A DNA stretch of 64,000 nt from Micrasema longulum (lineage: Eukaryota > Arthropoda > Insecta > Trichoptera > Brachycentridae), in assembly GCA_022494885.1 (NCBI GenBank), contig JAGVSM010000861.1, positions 1 to 64,000 of the forward strand. The letters run 5' to 3'. Under the pieces are notes generated by a model. It made no database searches, was not told the DNA's origin, and was given only the letters and a program-made list of their open reading frames with translations. Made by a program: the position numbers and the translations under genes. Of the stretch, positions 33,966 through 45,914 are shown in pieces (within the stretch, counting starts at the first letter, position 1; each line of letters opens with the position of its first letter).

Positions 33966-35391
33966 GTAAGCTTAAAACAAGGATTTCGTGAAGCCACCAC
34001 ACGATTTTCTCTGGACCCAACAACCTGCTAAGTATTCTTCCACTAATTTAAAACTCTTCGTATGTAGCTGTCATCCAAAAAATAAATGAAATGGACATTT
34101 AATGTCGGCATTTGTAATTAAAATGAATCGTTTTCTTTTAATTCGTTAAAATAAAATACTTCCACCTATTGTGTATCACAGAAACAAGAGTGAATTATTT
34201 TTTGATAATTCACAACCCATATTAGTCGAAATGAAGTACTAGAAGAAAAGAAAGAAATAAATATGTTTACTAGTGTTATTTTAAAACTGTTAAATTATTT
34301 TTGCTCAAAGACTACTATTATACATGTTTCATAAGTTGAATACCGTAAATACCAAATAAACAGGTAATAAAATTAATTTTCGATAGTTTCAAGGTGATTT
34401 ATACGTATGTAAGTCAATAAATTAAAAAAATTTTTTTTAAAGAAATGTTTGTTTATTTATTTACCATCAATTTACTTTTTAACATTCATGTGCGCATAAA
34501 TCCAACTATATGAAACTACAGTCCTGTGTTAGGTCAGGACAAATTAATACAGTATACATTTTAAAGGTTGCTTAAATTTAATATTTCATTTTTCCTGGAC
34601 TGCCACCTGAAACGTAGAGCTAATCACCTGATCACCAAATCTGTAACAGATATTCGAAAAACGCAGTATTTTGTTTGCAAATGCAGTGCCCTATGTACTA
34701 TGTAATGTACGGGCGCGGAAAAGAGAAATGAGGATACCTTAGATATTTAGAAAAATATACAAAATAATTATTTGTTTTTACATATCTTGATATTTTTATG
34801 TATTTTCATATCGCGATTTTCATATTATTCACAATCGCGATGGGAATCTTCCCCTTCAGGGAGGGTTACCTTTCTTTTTTTCCCTTCAATCCGTCAGCGC
34901 TTAGAATCTTCCTGCGAAAAATTACTCCGCGTGTGACATCTAAAGTTCTTTTCCCTTCTTCTCTTTGAGTTCTGCTGATTGGTCAGTTGACTTACCGTAA
35001 ATCAATGACAACTCTCTTATCATTGGTTGATTCATATGAACTAGTGACGTCGTTCGAAGAAGTTCGTTTTCATTTATTTATTTTTTCCATACATTTTTTG
35101 TATCCGATTCCCCGTAGGGCTGAAGTTAGCCATTTAAATATGGGTAAGTGAGTATTGTGCTATTCAAATATAAAATACAGCGCTTTCAACTGATCCTCGT
35201 GGAATCTTTTCTTTCACATTTAAAAAAATTTATACCATAATTTATGTTCACATACATACTAGTATTATTTATATACCCTTTGAGGATGGCGTGATTTTTA
35301 AGCACTTGACAACAAACATAAAGACATAAATAAATTAAAACGAACTAATTACTCAAGAACATCGAGGGTCATGCAAAGTAATGTATTTATC
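33966..35391. other. Non-coding, with SINE-2 tail fragment
   Basis: 34560-34745 matches the SINE-2 tail (TTTCCTGGACTGCCACCTGA, AATGCAGTGCCCTATG, GCGCGGAAAAGAGAAATGAG). A block at about 34890-35130 (ACTCCGCGTGTGAC, AGTGACGTCGTTC, GATTCCCCGTAG) resembles one at 35590-35910 inside the hAT. No gene is supported. Confidence 0.5.
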
Positions 35392-35984
35392 TCATATCGC
35401 AGTGATGGGTAACCTTTTTTGACCCGGCCGTGTCACATCTGGGTGTTTAACTATTTATTTATTATTATTAAAATATTACAACAGAGATGAATAACTTTTA
35501 ATGAAGACTATTAAACTAAGCGATAATTTTAAAAATATTTTTTTATGTTTCGTATTAAAATCGCTTTGATTTTTAAAGTTTTTTTAATTTAAAAATACTC
35601 CGCCCGTGACGTCATGAGTTGCCGTCGGTGAGTTCTTCTAACATTTAAAAGTAGAGCCCTATAGATTTCAAAATACACAAAACGTTGAAAACGTTACCTG
35701 GAAATTTATCACAATCACAAAACATAACAACGCTGTAATTAATTGGTTGATATAAACAAAAATTGTGACGTAGTTCAAAGTGGTTTGTTTTTCTTTTATT
35801 TTTCATGCATTTATAAAAATTTCGCGGTACATTTAAATGCTCTAATTTTTACCGCGAGTGGGAAAATATTCTTTTAAATTCGATTTCCCGTAGTACTGAA
35901 CTTCCTCGTTGCATTTTCTAAATCTTCAATTTTTGAAGGTTGGATTTTTGTACATTTTAAATACAAACCAGTGTTACTAACTTC

Positions 35985-36775
35985 ATTGGACAGTCGGTTT
36001 TTTTATTTGAATATTATTATTGATAGGAATTTGCTATGGGAGGCTCAGGTCCAGTCACTAAACACTAGGTTGAGAAAGCTGTGCCATCTATTCTGCTCTC
36101 TTAGAGAAATTCTGGATATTGGCACTATCAGAAATGTGTACTTTGCTCTGTTTCAATCCACTGCAACTTATGGAATAGTTGGCTGGGGGGGTTGTGCGGC
36201 ATCGATCTTAAAGCCTCTCATAGTTTCACAGAAATCATTATTGAGAATAATATTCAGGCGCCCTCCAACATACCCGTCAGAATAGTTGTTCCAATACATG
36301 AAAGTGCTGGATATGAAACAGCTGTACCTTAAATAAGTACTTACACACTTCTGGTCGAACAATAAGAAAAGATCTAAGGAAAATGGTCGTACGAGGTTTT
36401 TCCAGAGCACGAATTATGTCATACCCAAAACACGTACGACTTTTGCTCAGAGACATTACTCCTTTATCGCACCGAGAGTGTTAAATATTTAGGAGGAGCA
36501 TATTTAGCTCTTAAGGACAAAAACCATTTTCAAGATAGGAGATTAGGACTGGATTTTCCTTCCCTTTGAGTTTACTGTTTACCATATTGATGTGCGGCGT
36601 ATTTTGTTTTTTAAAAAAATATTGTTTTGTTTCAGATCCTATTTAATATTTGTGATAATGAACTCATGTGTCTGTGTCAATTAATTGCTCGTTCCAACTC
36701 AACAATCTCAACACAGGACTTTTAGCCCCATGGCGTTGGGACTTATGCCTAAAATAATGGGTAATAAACAACCTT
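35985..36775 (+). pseudogene. LINE-A RT C-terminal end and 3' UTR
   Basis: Reads SLNTRLRKLCHLFCSLREIL, VYFALFQSTATYGIVGWGG and SQKSLLRIIFRRPPTYPSE, then after stops NYVIPKTRTTFAQRHYSFIA and FTVYHIDV. This is the end of a jockey-like LINE RT. The same segments occur at 46185-46905 on the minus strand. It ends near GGGTAATAAACAACCTTC. Several stops show it is dead. It is nested in the hAT at 35400. Confidence 0.85.
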
Positions 36776-36779
36776 CATA

Positions 36780-37150
36780 AGATATGCACTAGAGACCATG
36801 GCCCTCACACAAAGAAATGAAAAAGCTCAAATGATACAGCGATCCATAGAAAGATCCATGATTGGTAAAGAGATAAAATAAGAAATGAAGGAATTAGGAA
36901 CAGAACCAGAATAACGGATATTATGCGAGACAAGACCTCACAAGATGAACCCCTAAAACGTTAATATGGAGACCTCGGGAGAATAAGCGAGGTGTCGGAA
37001 GACCTAAAAAAAGATAGCCCGACGACAAAACTGCTGTAGGGGGTAAATTTGGCTGCAAGTAGCAACCCACCGAGAAAAATGGAAGAATATGAAAGAAACC
37101 TTTATCCAGCAGTGAAGGACAGAAGGCTGAAGAAAAGAAAAAGAAGAAAC
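36780..37150 (+). pseudogene. RTE-like LINE C-terminal remnant
   Basis: Frame pieces RYALETMALTQRNEKAQMIQ, RSIERSMIGKEIK and NMKETFIQQ match the ALETMTLT..SA.KL...QRAMER.MLG and end regions of RTE-like LINEs. Stops and frame changes interrupt it. It lies directly after the LINE-A copy within the hAT. Confidence 0.75.
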
Positions 37151-37306
37151 AACTTTTGTATTAGTAAATAAATAAATTTGACGCCGAAAAAAGGTCTCAC
37201 AAAAGTACGTCGAGGGAAGTAATGTGAGTAAAGCCATCGCTAGATTTTTAGTAAACGATGCGGATCACCCAAACATTTTTGGAGTGTCATGGGTTTCCCA
37301 CCACTG

Positions 37307-39250
37307 TCATATCGTTTAAGATAGCATAGGTATACAATCATCAATTAAATGTCATTCAGCATTTTCTTACATATACTTACAGCATACTGCTCATGCTCAC
37401 GATGTTACGTATGTGTGTGAAGTTAATCAGGCAATATGCACAGGTATGTAAGTATAGTAACTAAAAACAACCTTCTAGTAATGGTTTCGTCACACCCTAC
37501 CCGTTATTATATGGAAGTAAAATGCGGTCACATCCGTTTTTCATGTGTTGCACTCAACTTTAATAATATATTATTATTATATTATTAAACGTGCCTCAGA
37601 TTATAATATTCTAATTACTTGCATCAAATTACCTGCTGTCATTATTTAAGTAATCAAATTAAGCCAAAAAATACTTATTTTTTATTCATATGAACCATAT
37701 AAATGCCGCTCTATTACCAGTATTTTTGTACCCAGTGAAGCCGCTGTTAATATTTCCTTGCAATATCTCATGTCAAATTGTTTTTCTTTTAACTAACTTC
37801 TATATTGTAACAATTAAAAAATACGCATATAGTTTTATTCCACTTTTATTTATAAATTTTTACCAGTGACCGGGTGTCTTCGTGATCGTGATCGTGATCG
37901 ACATCGTCAGACTGGTGGGAGACTTAACAAATTAATATGTTATATACAGTGCAAGCGGGGGTAAGGATTACTTTATACTTAAACTTTTTTAATTCAAATT
38001 CTTTTATTTCCATAATTATATAAAATCGTGATTTACATCCCCTGCTTGTACTTTAAATACTCGTACTTTGAAATTTGCAAACAATATCTAAAAATAAAAT
38101 AAAAACACTGACACGCTAAATAAATCATCGTTCTAGTGCCGATCCAGCGAGAAAATACGGTGTATAAAATTTCTATAAAGAAAATGCAGCTCTTACGAAT
38201 CGATACCTGAAGGATTGATCGAGTATCTTGATGAGGATTTCTACAAATATTATTGTCAATAGTGGTGTCGGAATCAGGTCTCGGCCATGTGTTATTATTG
38301 TGCTGCGGTTGGGACAAGGTGATGTTACCAAAATGGAAGGAAACTCACATCAGATGGTGATTTAAGGACATGTGTCTCCTGCCATATTTGGCGTTATATA
38401 AGTATACAAGAATGAGGTATGCTTTCATGGGTTAATCAATGGGTATGTCCTCATGGTTGCCTACATATATAATGAATTACGCGTGACCTACGGATCACGT
38501 AAAATAACAATACTGTAAGTAGATACATGGATAAAATATATCATTATATTTTTATTTATTTTTTAATTTTTAATTAATTATTCATTTTCAAACGTTCTTA
38601 AACGCATTGTTTAAAACTAATTATTAAAGTCGTAATAAAACTTTCATTTTCATGCAATTTTTTCTCTGTTTTTGATGTGTATTATTATGATCTAATCTCT
38701 TTCTGAAATTAATTTATCAAATATTTTTGTGTACCTAAAATTATATTATTATCTTATATATACTTACGATAAACTAATTTTGATTATTTGTTTTTAACAT
38801 AAATTTGTTAATAGCATTTTTTTCGCTTAAATTCTTTACAAGTTATTTACAATTTGCTTTTTAATGCTAACATTTTTCTTGTATCCTTTTTTTTTTTTTT
38901 ACTTTCAAAGTTTTACTTTTTATTTTGCATTTTTTTGTTTCTATACAAACAAACAAGTAAACAAATAAAAGTATTGTATATTTTTAAAATTTTTACTTTC
39001 TATGTTTGTACTTACCGTGTATATTTTTTTGTAAAAGCCCCTTGGGCGTGTTGTAAAATTAAATAAATAAAAAAAAATATATAAAAAATCGTCTGATTTG
39101 AGACCTCTTGGAGACCCATTGAAATTGTCAATAACTTCTTGTTTTAATAAATTTTTAGCAGTAACGATTCTGGACATTGTAACTAATATCCAAATACAAA
39201 TACTGTAGATCCGTATTGTATAAATTAGAGCAATAAAATACAAATAATAG
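37307..39250. other. Non-coding with an F3 copy
   Basis: 37790-37935 carries an F3 copy on the minus strand in which the hammerhead-like core is altered by a triplication of the word GATCAC. Near 37935-38050 a short inverted repeat surrounds the F3 tail words. The rest has no supported gene. Confidence 0.45.
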
Positions 39251-39800
39251 AAAATATTTACAATTGTTTTTTCTTCCCCCTGGCTGCTGGCTGCGTATCC
39301 CGTTTACTCGGGGTCGGCCCTCCTAGTCCTCAGTCTAGACGTTGGGTTAGAAGATTTGTTGTTCGGTTTCTGTTTTACGATCGGTTGCCACCTGACGCCA
39401 ATTCAGTAACCTCTTTTGCTGACCGGGGCTTAGGATGCCACCGTTGACTATTGTTCCTCCGCTTCCATCTCCAACAGCCCACAGCCCGAAGTATGTCCTG
39501 AGAGAAGATTTGCGCTCTTTCCGCCAGTTCCGCAGTACTGATGCTCCTCGTCTCTGCCATCAGAGCCGTTGAGGTCATCGCCCGTAGCTCCGGTCGAGGG
39601 ATCGCGTCATACCCCGCAATACTGGGTCCTCCCCCGAACTTAGCCACCTAAATACTTCGGTCTACTGAAGTGGAAGGCGCCCACCCCCGCGGTGTCGACA
39701 CGCTGAATAAAAATAACTCCAGAGAGAACTGAGAATTTGACCTAACTTTAGGGATATTTCGAAACGCTAGAGTCGCTTGTCCCTACAGAAATTTGAATTG
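39251..39800. other. GC-rich block of unknown origin
   Basis: On the minus strand 39375-39647 is open for 90 codons with GC-rich third positions (AKFGGGPSIAGYDAIPRPEL, ELAERAQIFSQDILRAV), but the frame starts with GTG after a TAG and has no upstream ATG. The plus strand contains TACTCGGGGTCGGCCCTCC, similar in style to 62930-62980. It may be a retroelement fragment; I cannot name it. Confidence 0.35.
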
Positions 39801-39850
39801 ATGTTTTGACACATGGCCGGCAGCAGCGCGCTGAAATAATTTTAAGAACA

Positions 39851-39916
39851 TTTTAATTTATTTGTCAGAAGCTCTTTTATTTGTTTTAATTTATTTGTCA
39901 GAAGCTCTTTTATTTG
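39851..39916. repeat. Exact 33-bp tandem duplication
   Basis: Two adjacent identical copies of a 33-bp word beginning TTTTAATTTATTTGTCAGAA. No change between copies, so the duplication is recent. Confidence 0.9.
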
Positions 39917-39964
39917 AATTATATTTGAATTTAAAAAATTTCAAAAAATATAAGACAAGGTGAG

Positions 39965-40690
39965 GTACATTAAATATTTATTTATTTATTTATTAGTTTA
40001 TACATACAATATTACAAAATGGCACACAAAACACTCTGGCAAATTCTGCTAGTACTAGGAGTAGGCTCAGTATATGAAGGGTCGGCAAGCCAGAAATATT
40101 AATACGCCTAATGTTGCAATCGGTTCCTATATGGGCAAATGCCTGTTCTAAGAAACCGATTTGTTGCGGCAAATATGGTTTACGAATATGTTTCCTATAA
40201 ATAAAAAACAATATTGAAGAAATAAAATAAAAAAAACAGTTACAGCCCAAAAGAGAAGAAAAGAAAAAAAAAATTAAGTTTACATTAAATGTAAAAATAC
40301 AATTAAATACATAAATATAAAGCATACATACTTCGTACACACATATACACATACATACATATATACACACATATACATACATATATATACACACATTCAT
40401 ACACAATATATATGCACATGCGAAAATACAATAAATTTATATATGATTCAATGGGATAGCATAATATTTAGATTACTATCTTCAATAAATTCTCCGATTC
40501 CTTACTTCCAATGTCTGTCAACCAAATCTTTAAATTTCTTTTCAAAACTGATGGTTTATCAGATTTCCAAAATGACGGTATCAGGTTGTATAGTTTAGGT
40601 CCGTTATATAGAAATGATTTTTGGAATACCGCTGAACGTGCTATTGGAATCACCAAATCGTTTCTTACTGAGTTTCTTCTTCTTACTTAA
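39965..40690 (-). pseudogene. LINE ORF2 C-terminal end and long 3' UTR
   Basis: Frame 40468-40656 (continuing further upstream) reads VIPIARSAVFQKSFLYNGPK and LYNLIPSFWKSDKPSVLKRN then LKIWLTDIG, the end of jockey-like LINE RT proteins. The 3' UTR runs left through a TATG/CACA-rich microsatellite (about 40309-40405) and ends in TAATAAATAAATAAATAAAT at about 39970-40000. A 137-codon reading in it is not a separate gene. Confidence 0.75.
40309..40405. repeat. TA/CA-rich microsatellite
   Basis: Mixed CATA, TATA and CACA repeats over about 95 bp within the LINE 3' UTR. Confidence 0.85.
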
Positions 40691-40977
40691 CGTCGCGCGT
40701 CAGCTGCCTGCTAGTTTGTGTCTTAAGCCTTAATATGTCGAAGAGATTTTAATAGACAATATTCACTTTAAAATGCAACACACACCGAAACCTTCGCGCA
40801 ATTCTTCCAGCGCTGTGCTGACGGTGCTCTAGAATATGTAGGTACTAGGAGCTGGGTGGATGGGTATAATTTATAGCGTTATCTGTTCGAAGAAACGAAA
40901 TCAGTCAAATTGTCCATTCCGTCCTCGGAGCAGAGTGAGGTAATCCGGAGCCGGGTGGTGGACGGCGGCCATACGGG

Positions 40978-41160
40978 ATGGGTATCACGTCTGCCTCTCC
41001 GTGTCCTAACATCCTCCACACTCTACATAATATGCATGGTCTTGTAGTCAGGTGGTTTCGTAGTCTGTTGATGCTAGGACTGCTGCTGCTATTATTTTTC
41101 CAATCGCATGCTAAGCGGAATAGCCAAAACCACGCGATTTTTTTTTATATATTCGTTTGA
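40978..41160 (+). CDS. Possible signal-peptide exon, unidentified
   Basis: An ATG at 40978 opens 60 codons with an N-terminal stretch, then the hydrophobic run SLLMLGLLLLLFFQSHA followed by KRNSQN, which has the look of a signal peptide with a cleavage site after SHA. The upstream 200 bp are GC-richer than the neighbourhood. There is no GT donor before the stop at 41160, so if real it would be a very short protein or need a GC donor. I do not recognise the product. Chance is a serious alternative. Confidence 0.2.
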   Translation: MGITSASPCPNILHTLHNMHGLVVRWFRSLLMLGLLLLLFFQSHAKRNSQNHAIFFYIFV

Positions 41161-41664
41161 ACATAAAAATATTCATACAATTCTTTAGCGGCTTTCGAGC
41201 TTGCACCGGTAATGAATTTGCCCGACACAATAATCAACCCAACTCCTACACCTGAGCTGCATGGCATCGACTGAGGTGTGTCTGATGGTGGTCCTTTTCG
41301 GGCCTCCCCCAAAAAAATATTCTTGTTTCTTGAATAAATTTTGTAAAAGCAAACACAATGCCTTGTAGAACAGATAATTTTCTTTCAAATTACGATTTTT
41401 GCTATGCGACGGTTTATCTTCGGTATATTTTTTTTCCATGACGTAGGATCCTGTTTCTTTTTTCTTCCCTTGTTTGATCAGTAAAGGTATATTGACGAAA
41501 TGTCTAAAAATATGTTTATAGATCAGTGGATACATTGAATAAAAAAGATCGGATAAAACATAACGAATATAAGAATTAAACCCCACCAAGCCACGTATTG
41601 TGACTAGTTGGTGAAATGAGTTACCTAATTATTATGCAATTTAACCATCTGTGTAATACGAGTA
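41161..41664. other. No supported gene
   Basis: A reading of 134 codons on the minus strand (41185-41589) is Lys/Tyr-rich, has no known relatives and no splice sites that would make sense, so I do not annotate it as a gene. Confidence 0.4.
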
Positions 41665-41860
41665 CGTTAAATGTGAGTCAATATTTGTATGTAACCACTT
41701 ACTGACTTTTCTACGTCTACCGGTTTCGGCAGGACATTAACCATACTAACACGTTAAGTGTTAGCTTCTAATAGCATGTGTCCTATCAGGGGATAGTTTT
41801 AAGTTTTTGTGCTACTATCAGTAGGATTTGCATGTAAGCGTAATTAGTGACCTTTCATTG
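41665..41860 (-). repeat. R2 repeat with CGAAACCGGT core
   Basis: Contains TTGTATGTAACCACTTACTG, TTTTCTACGTCTACCGGTTT and further words (ATAGCATGTGTCC, GTAATTAGTG) shared with R2 copies at 44050 and 49830. Confidence 0.65.
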
Positions 41861-41947
41861 CGTTATGGGTAAATAATAATTTACCAATATTTAATAAAAG
41901 ATGTTTGAACACAAAGTCAATGCTTTATATATGAACAATATGTAGAC

Positions 41948-42099
41948 GAAAAGTAGCTAAAGCTGTAAGCAACAATAATAGAGTTAGTGGTATTGGTTAA
42001 TTCAGCCAGGGGTTTTAGGGGGTTAATGGAATATATTTATATATGTTTATACTAATGTTACTAACTCTATTATTGTTGGTAACTGCTTTAGCTACTTTT
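41948..42099. repeat. 40-bp inverted repeat (hairpin element)
   Basis: Arms at 41949-41988 and 42060-42099, sharing AAGTAGCTAAAGC and CAACAATAATAGAGTTAGT on opposite strands, with about 70 bp between. Only a few mismatches. No coding capacity. Confidence 0.75.
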
Positions 42100-42969
42100 T
42101 GATGATTTATTTATCTACCGATGATAATAAATATGATTTATTGTTTTGTCATTTAAGTAATCGTGTATATGGTGGAATTTTAGGAGCCGGAATTAGGGAT
42201 GAAACGAAAGCACCGGCGCAGGGTTGAGTGGAGACGACAATAAGCTCTACAACATACTTAATAGGTTTTTGTACCCACGTTTACAACTCGCGTAATTGAG
42301 TTGCATTTGTCAAATTCAATTAGCATTTGCTCTGCTATCCACATTTCATTAAGATTTCGCAATGGCAATGCTAAAACAATTATATTACACAGGACATCAG
42401 ATAACCGGGTGTCGCAATATGTCTGCACGGGGGACGAGTGGCGAGGAGATGATGTAAACATTAGTACGAGGTGTAGTCAGAAGTCAGATACGCCATCGAT
42501 CATGTTCGGGACTCATTTAATATTCCCATCAAATCGCCAGAATTACAAACTTCGCATCGTTAACCAAAATGCATTCAAAAATAAAAACAGAACACATCTA
42601 TTATTTATGTTTTATAGCAATTGCCTTGTGCTTTTTCATGGTAATAAAATCAGTTAAAGATCTTGTTTTAAAAACAGCGATACATACATTTTTTTCCATT
42701 TTGATTTAATGATTGTCACTCCATGCAAGAGTTTTTTAGACACGGCCGATAAAGCCGTAATAAATTAGTGAATTCGTGACAAAAGTTTATTTTTATTTAT
42801 CTAAAACTTTATATGCATTTTATACACATATAAAGACGGGTATAGTGCCTCAAGGCAATTTCTTTCTACCTACCCAAAACGTTCAGTTTGAGAAAATGAG
42901 AAGTATATGGACATTTTCCAAATATATCAAAACAGAATCTTATAATTTTATAAAAAATTTAAAACAAAA
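42100..42969. other. No supported gene
   Basis: Includes an open frame at 42301-42657 (118 codons) on the plus strand without homologues or codon bias that would support it. Confidence 0.35.
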
Positions 42970-43190
42970 ATAAACCAAAAATCTACACTAAACTATGAAG
43001 AGAGGATGGAGGATGGGAACGAAAGAAGAAGGAGAAAGGAAAAACTCCAATATTCAGATAGTGATATTTCAATCTTGATATAAATATAATTAAGAAGAGG
43101 GGGGCGTCTATGACATTATTGGGTAGATTACTCCACAATCGAGCAGCTTCTACATACGTACTGTGAAAAGTAGGGAAAAAAAGGTAAATT
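42970..43190 (-). pseudogene. LINE C-terminal fragment
   Basis: The minus strand reads FTSTYVEAARLWSNLPNNVI-like residues and DAPLFLIIFISRLKYHYL, similar to the NAHAARLWNYF..I end of LINE-B. Frame pieces are short and the rest of the element is missing. Confidence 0.6.
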
Positions 43191-43289
43191 TATAAATTTA
43201 TTAATATATAAATGTTATTATTATAGCATATATAATAATATTTCTGCAATATTTTAAGATTAAAAATAAGGAATATCTGGTCCGGGAAT

Positions 43290-43570
43290 AAGTATAAAAT
43301 ATGAAAAATATTTTCAGGCGTTGCCTGATATGTATGTAAAATAATTCACCCAGAATCTTACTCGCATCAATAAAGGTATCAGCTCTTTAACTTTACAAAG
43401 ATCAACAGATAGAAGAATTGAAGGAATATAGATGTTCGAATATAAGCAGAATGATTGATGTTACACGAGTGTAAAGTGGCTACAACAAACCAGCTAATGA
43501 CATGTCATAAGTTATTGTAAATGCGACGTCTATATTTTCTATAACATGTTCTTCATAGGTAAATGTTGTT
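43290..43570 (+). repeat. R1 repeat copy
   Basis: Carries GAAGAATTGAAGGAATATAG, TAAAGTGGCTACAACAAACC and TTCAGGCGTTGCCTG words of R1, with small changes in the palindromic core. Confidence 0.7.
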
Positions 43571-44049
43571 ATATTTTAATGCAGAATTTTTAATTGCATG
43601 GCTTAAATTGGCCATTGATAGATGCACGTTTTCTATTTCCAAATTTAACTGTGATTTCTATTACGCAATTTAAAACTATTTTTAGTTTCGGAATGTTTAT
43701 TATAAGCAAAACACCAGTTAATGAATTCTGACCTCTGCAGTCAAAATAATATTTCACGGGTTGACTGTTGAACCCTTGTTGAACCGATCAATTTCCGAAC
43801 TATTAATTATTATTTATGAGATTCACGAGGTGGGTTGGTGGGTATACGCAGGATTGGAAAATACCTGTATGTTATGCATTGTATTATTATATACAATCGT
43901 TATTATAAGTCAGAGTAGCAATTTCGTTGATCTAACCTCTTAAATCCGGACGCAATTTGTACAATATTTAGTGAAACATTTTATGAATATATTGCGATTT
44001 CAATAAAAACGTTAAAACATCAACTCGTGATAAAAAAACATTAATAAAT
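43571..44049. other. No supported gene
   Basis: AT-rich, nothing recognised. Confidence 0.35.
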
Positions 44050-44330
44050 GAAAGTTAATATTTGTATGTAACCCTTTACCGACTATTCTATGTCTACCGG
44101 TTTCGAGACACATCAGTATTTTCGCCAGAATACCAATTGCACTAACATGTAAAATCCCACCATAGTAGATGGATAAAAATATAAAATCAACGTGCTTTTA
44201 GAAGCCAACACCAACGTGCACTTAAAATCCTAGTTGTAATTAGTGTCATGACGAAGAAATGGGTACGCTTCGAAACCGGTGCATATAAAAAAGTCTGTGA
44301 GTAGTTTTAACAAATATTTTATTAATTTAT
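44050..44330. repeat. R2 foldback repeat, most complete copy
   Basis: The left end TGTCTACCGGTTTCG and the right end CGAAACCGGTGCATA are inverted, each flanked by a diverged AACAAATATT-type end. The right half holds CATGACGAAGAAATGGGTAC and GCTTCGAAACCGGT, a hammerhead-like core. About 280 bp, no coding capacity. Related copies: 41665, 49830, 53795. Confidence 0.65.
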
Positions 44331-44458
44331 GTTCAGTATAGTGTTATTTTTTTTTATAAAAGAAGAGCGAATATTTGTATAAAAGGCCGGTTTGACAGTA
44401 TTTGGTAAAAAAATAATTACAATAATACTTGTAATGATAATAAATGGAGAAGAATTCT

Positions 44459-44815
44459 TTACGTAAACACTATATCCACAAAAGTATCTACTTCTTCTTC
44501 TTCTTGTGGTTCCTCTCCCCGATGGAGGTTGGAAATCATCATTGCGATTCTTACTTTATTGGCAGCTGCCCTGAGCAAGGACTGAGTGCTGCAATGGAAC
44601 CAGTCGCGCAAGTTCTTAAGCCAAGAGATGCGCCTTCTACCTGCACTGCTTCTCCCTTCAATCCTTCCCTGTAGAATGACTTGTAAAATTTTACCTATCA
44701 TCACATGCCCAAAGTACTCAAGTTTTCTTTTCTTTATGGTCTTCAGTACCTCTTTATCTTTTTCCATCCGTCGGAGAACATCATCGTTTCGGACTCTATC
44801 CACCCAGGAGATTTA
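44459..44815 (-). pseudogene. RTE-like LINE C-terminal remnant
   Basis: Frame 44459-44803 reads WVDRVRNDDVLRRMEKDKEV, LKTIKKRKLEYFGHVM, then GRSSAGRRRISWLKNLRDW and LLRAAANKVRIAMMISNLHRG, a close match to the end of RTE-like LINE proteins (WVDRVTNEEVLRRM ... KLEYFGHVMR ... GRRRISWLKNLR.WF). The upstream RT part is missing. Confidence 0.88.
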
Positions 44816-45344
44816 AGTATCTAAATGTATCTAAAGTATCTACATGTTTACCAAATAATGTAGGGTGTAATGGCTTGTGAAAATAATATTCCTTTGATCA
44901 ATAATCAAACAACCTTTCAATATAGCCGATGTCCAAATAAAATTTAAAAGTAAACGACGACACGAAATATTTATTTGAAATGTGTGGTTTCATTAAAATA
45001 TTTTATAGTTCCCAGACTGACTCCCGACGTCCCGACACGTATGAGACTGATCATCTTATATTCAAGTTTTGAAGAATGAAGATAATTTTCTCGGGCCTTA
45101 ACAGGATATCAGGCGGTACTTCTTAAGTATCGTTTACACGAGGACAATATAATAGCTAGCACAATATTGTCCTGTCCCAGCTTCGAGAACAGCCTCGACC
45201 GTGTAGGACAGAACGCTTGGAAACTACGAAAATTCGGCAGCAGATGAACGGCGGCGTAATTTACGAGCGAGCTCACGAAAAAAATGTTAATTATATGTAT
45301 ACCAAGATGTATTAGAATTGTTGAAGGATGAACTGATTAACAAA
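44816..45344. other. No supported gene
   Basis: Nothing recognised. Confidence 0.35.
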
Positions 45345-45615
45345 CAATCGGCTTCGCAGTCTAGTTATTGGGCAGTGCGCTTGCCTACCATGCGAGAGGT
45401 CTCGGGTTCGATTCCCGACATGGTTAACATGTTTTTTTTTAAAAAGGGTATTTTTACACTACAGTATTTCTCTGTCCCTGGACTGGTAACTGAAGCGTAA
45501 GACTGATTATTTTACCTTAATTTAATAAAAATGATCGAGATCTACTGCGATTGGTTTACCAATGCAGTGTCCTGTGCACCGTTAGGTGAGGAAACATAAT
45601 GATTATGACAAATTA
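45345..45615 (+). repeat. SINE-2 copy, nearly full length
   Basis: Head CAGTCTAGTTATTGGGCAGT and GCGCTTGCCTACCATGCGAG, then B box GGTCTCGGGTTCGATTCCCG, then GACATGGTTAACATG, a poly-T run, and a tail with TGTCCCTGGACTGGTAACTG and GTGTCCTGTGCACCGTTAGG. Confidence 0.82.
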
Positions 45616-45914
45616 ATAAAACTTTGTTTAATTTTTAAGATAGATATGTTTGTCTTCGTCCCGCGATAGCCCGACTGTCTCCGTAACAATGTCTCGGAAC
45701 AACGTTTTGCTTATGCGTGGACAATAGTCTAGTCCTGGGACAGAACAACCTCGTATCGTCCACGTGTAAACGGCCTTTTACACACAGGCAACATAATATA
45801 ATTTTATGTGGATGTGAATGTAAATGTATGAGGACTGCCAATTGGTTGTTTTTTCACTAAACCAAGTGGGTCAAGTGCGACAACATTGGCTTCGTACAGT
45901 TGATAGTATACTAT

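Larger units (their letters stand above)
35400..37306. mobile_element. hAT-like element with perfect 8-bp target duplication
   Basis: Ends CAGTGATGGGTAACC (left) and CAGTGGTGGGAAACC (right, other strand) match at 13 of 15 positions. TCATATCG directly flanks both sides (35392-35399 and 37307-37314), an exact 8-bp target duplication. No hAT transposase is recognisable inside. A LINE-A copy and an RTE-like fragment occupy most of the interior. Confidence 0.88.

Noticed and set aside
39993..40406. Minus-strand frame of 137 codons
   Set aside because: It lies in the 3' UTR of a LINE and its start is a microsatellite translation.
41185..41589. Minus-strand frame of 134 codons
   Set aside because: No homology, no splice context, AT-driven composition; probably chance.
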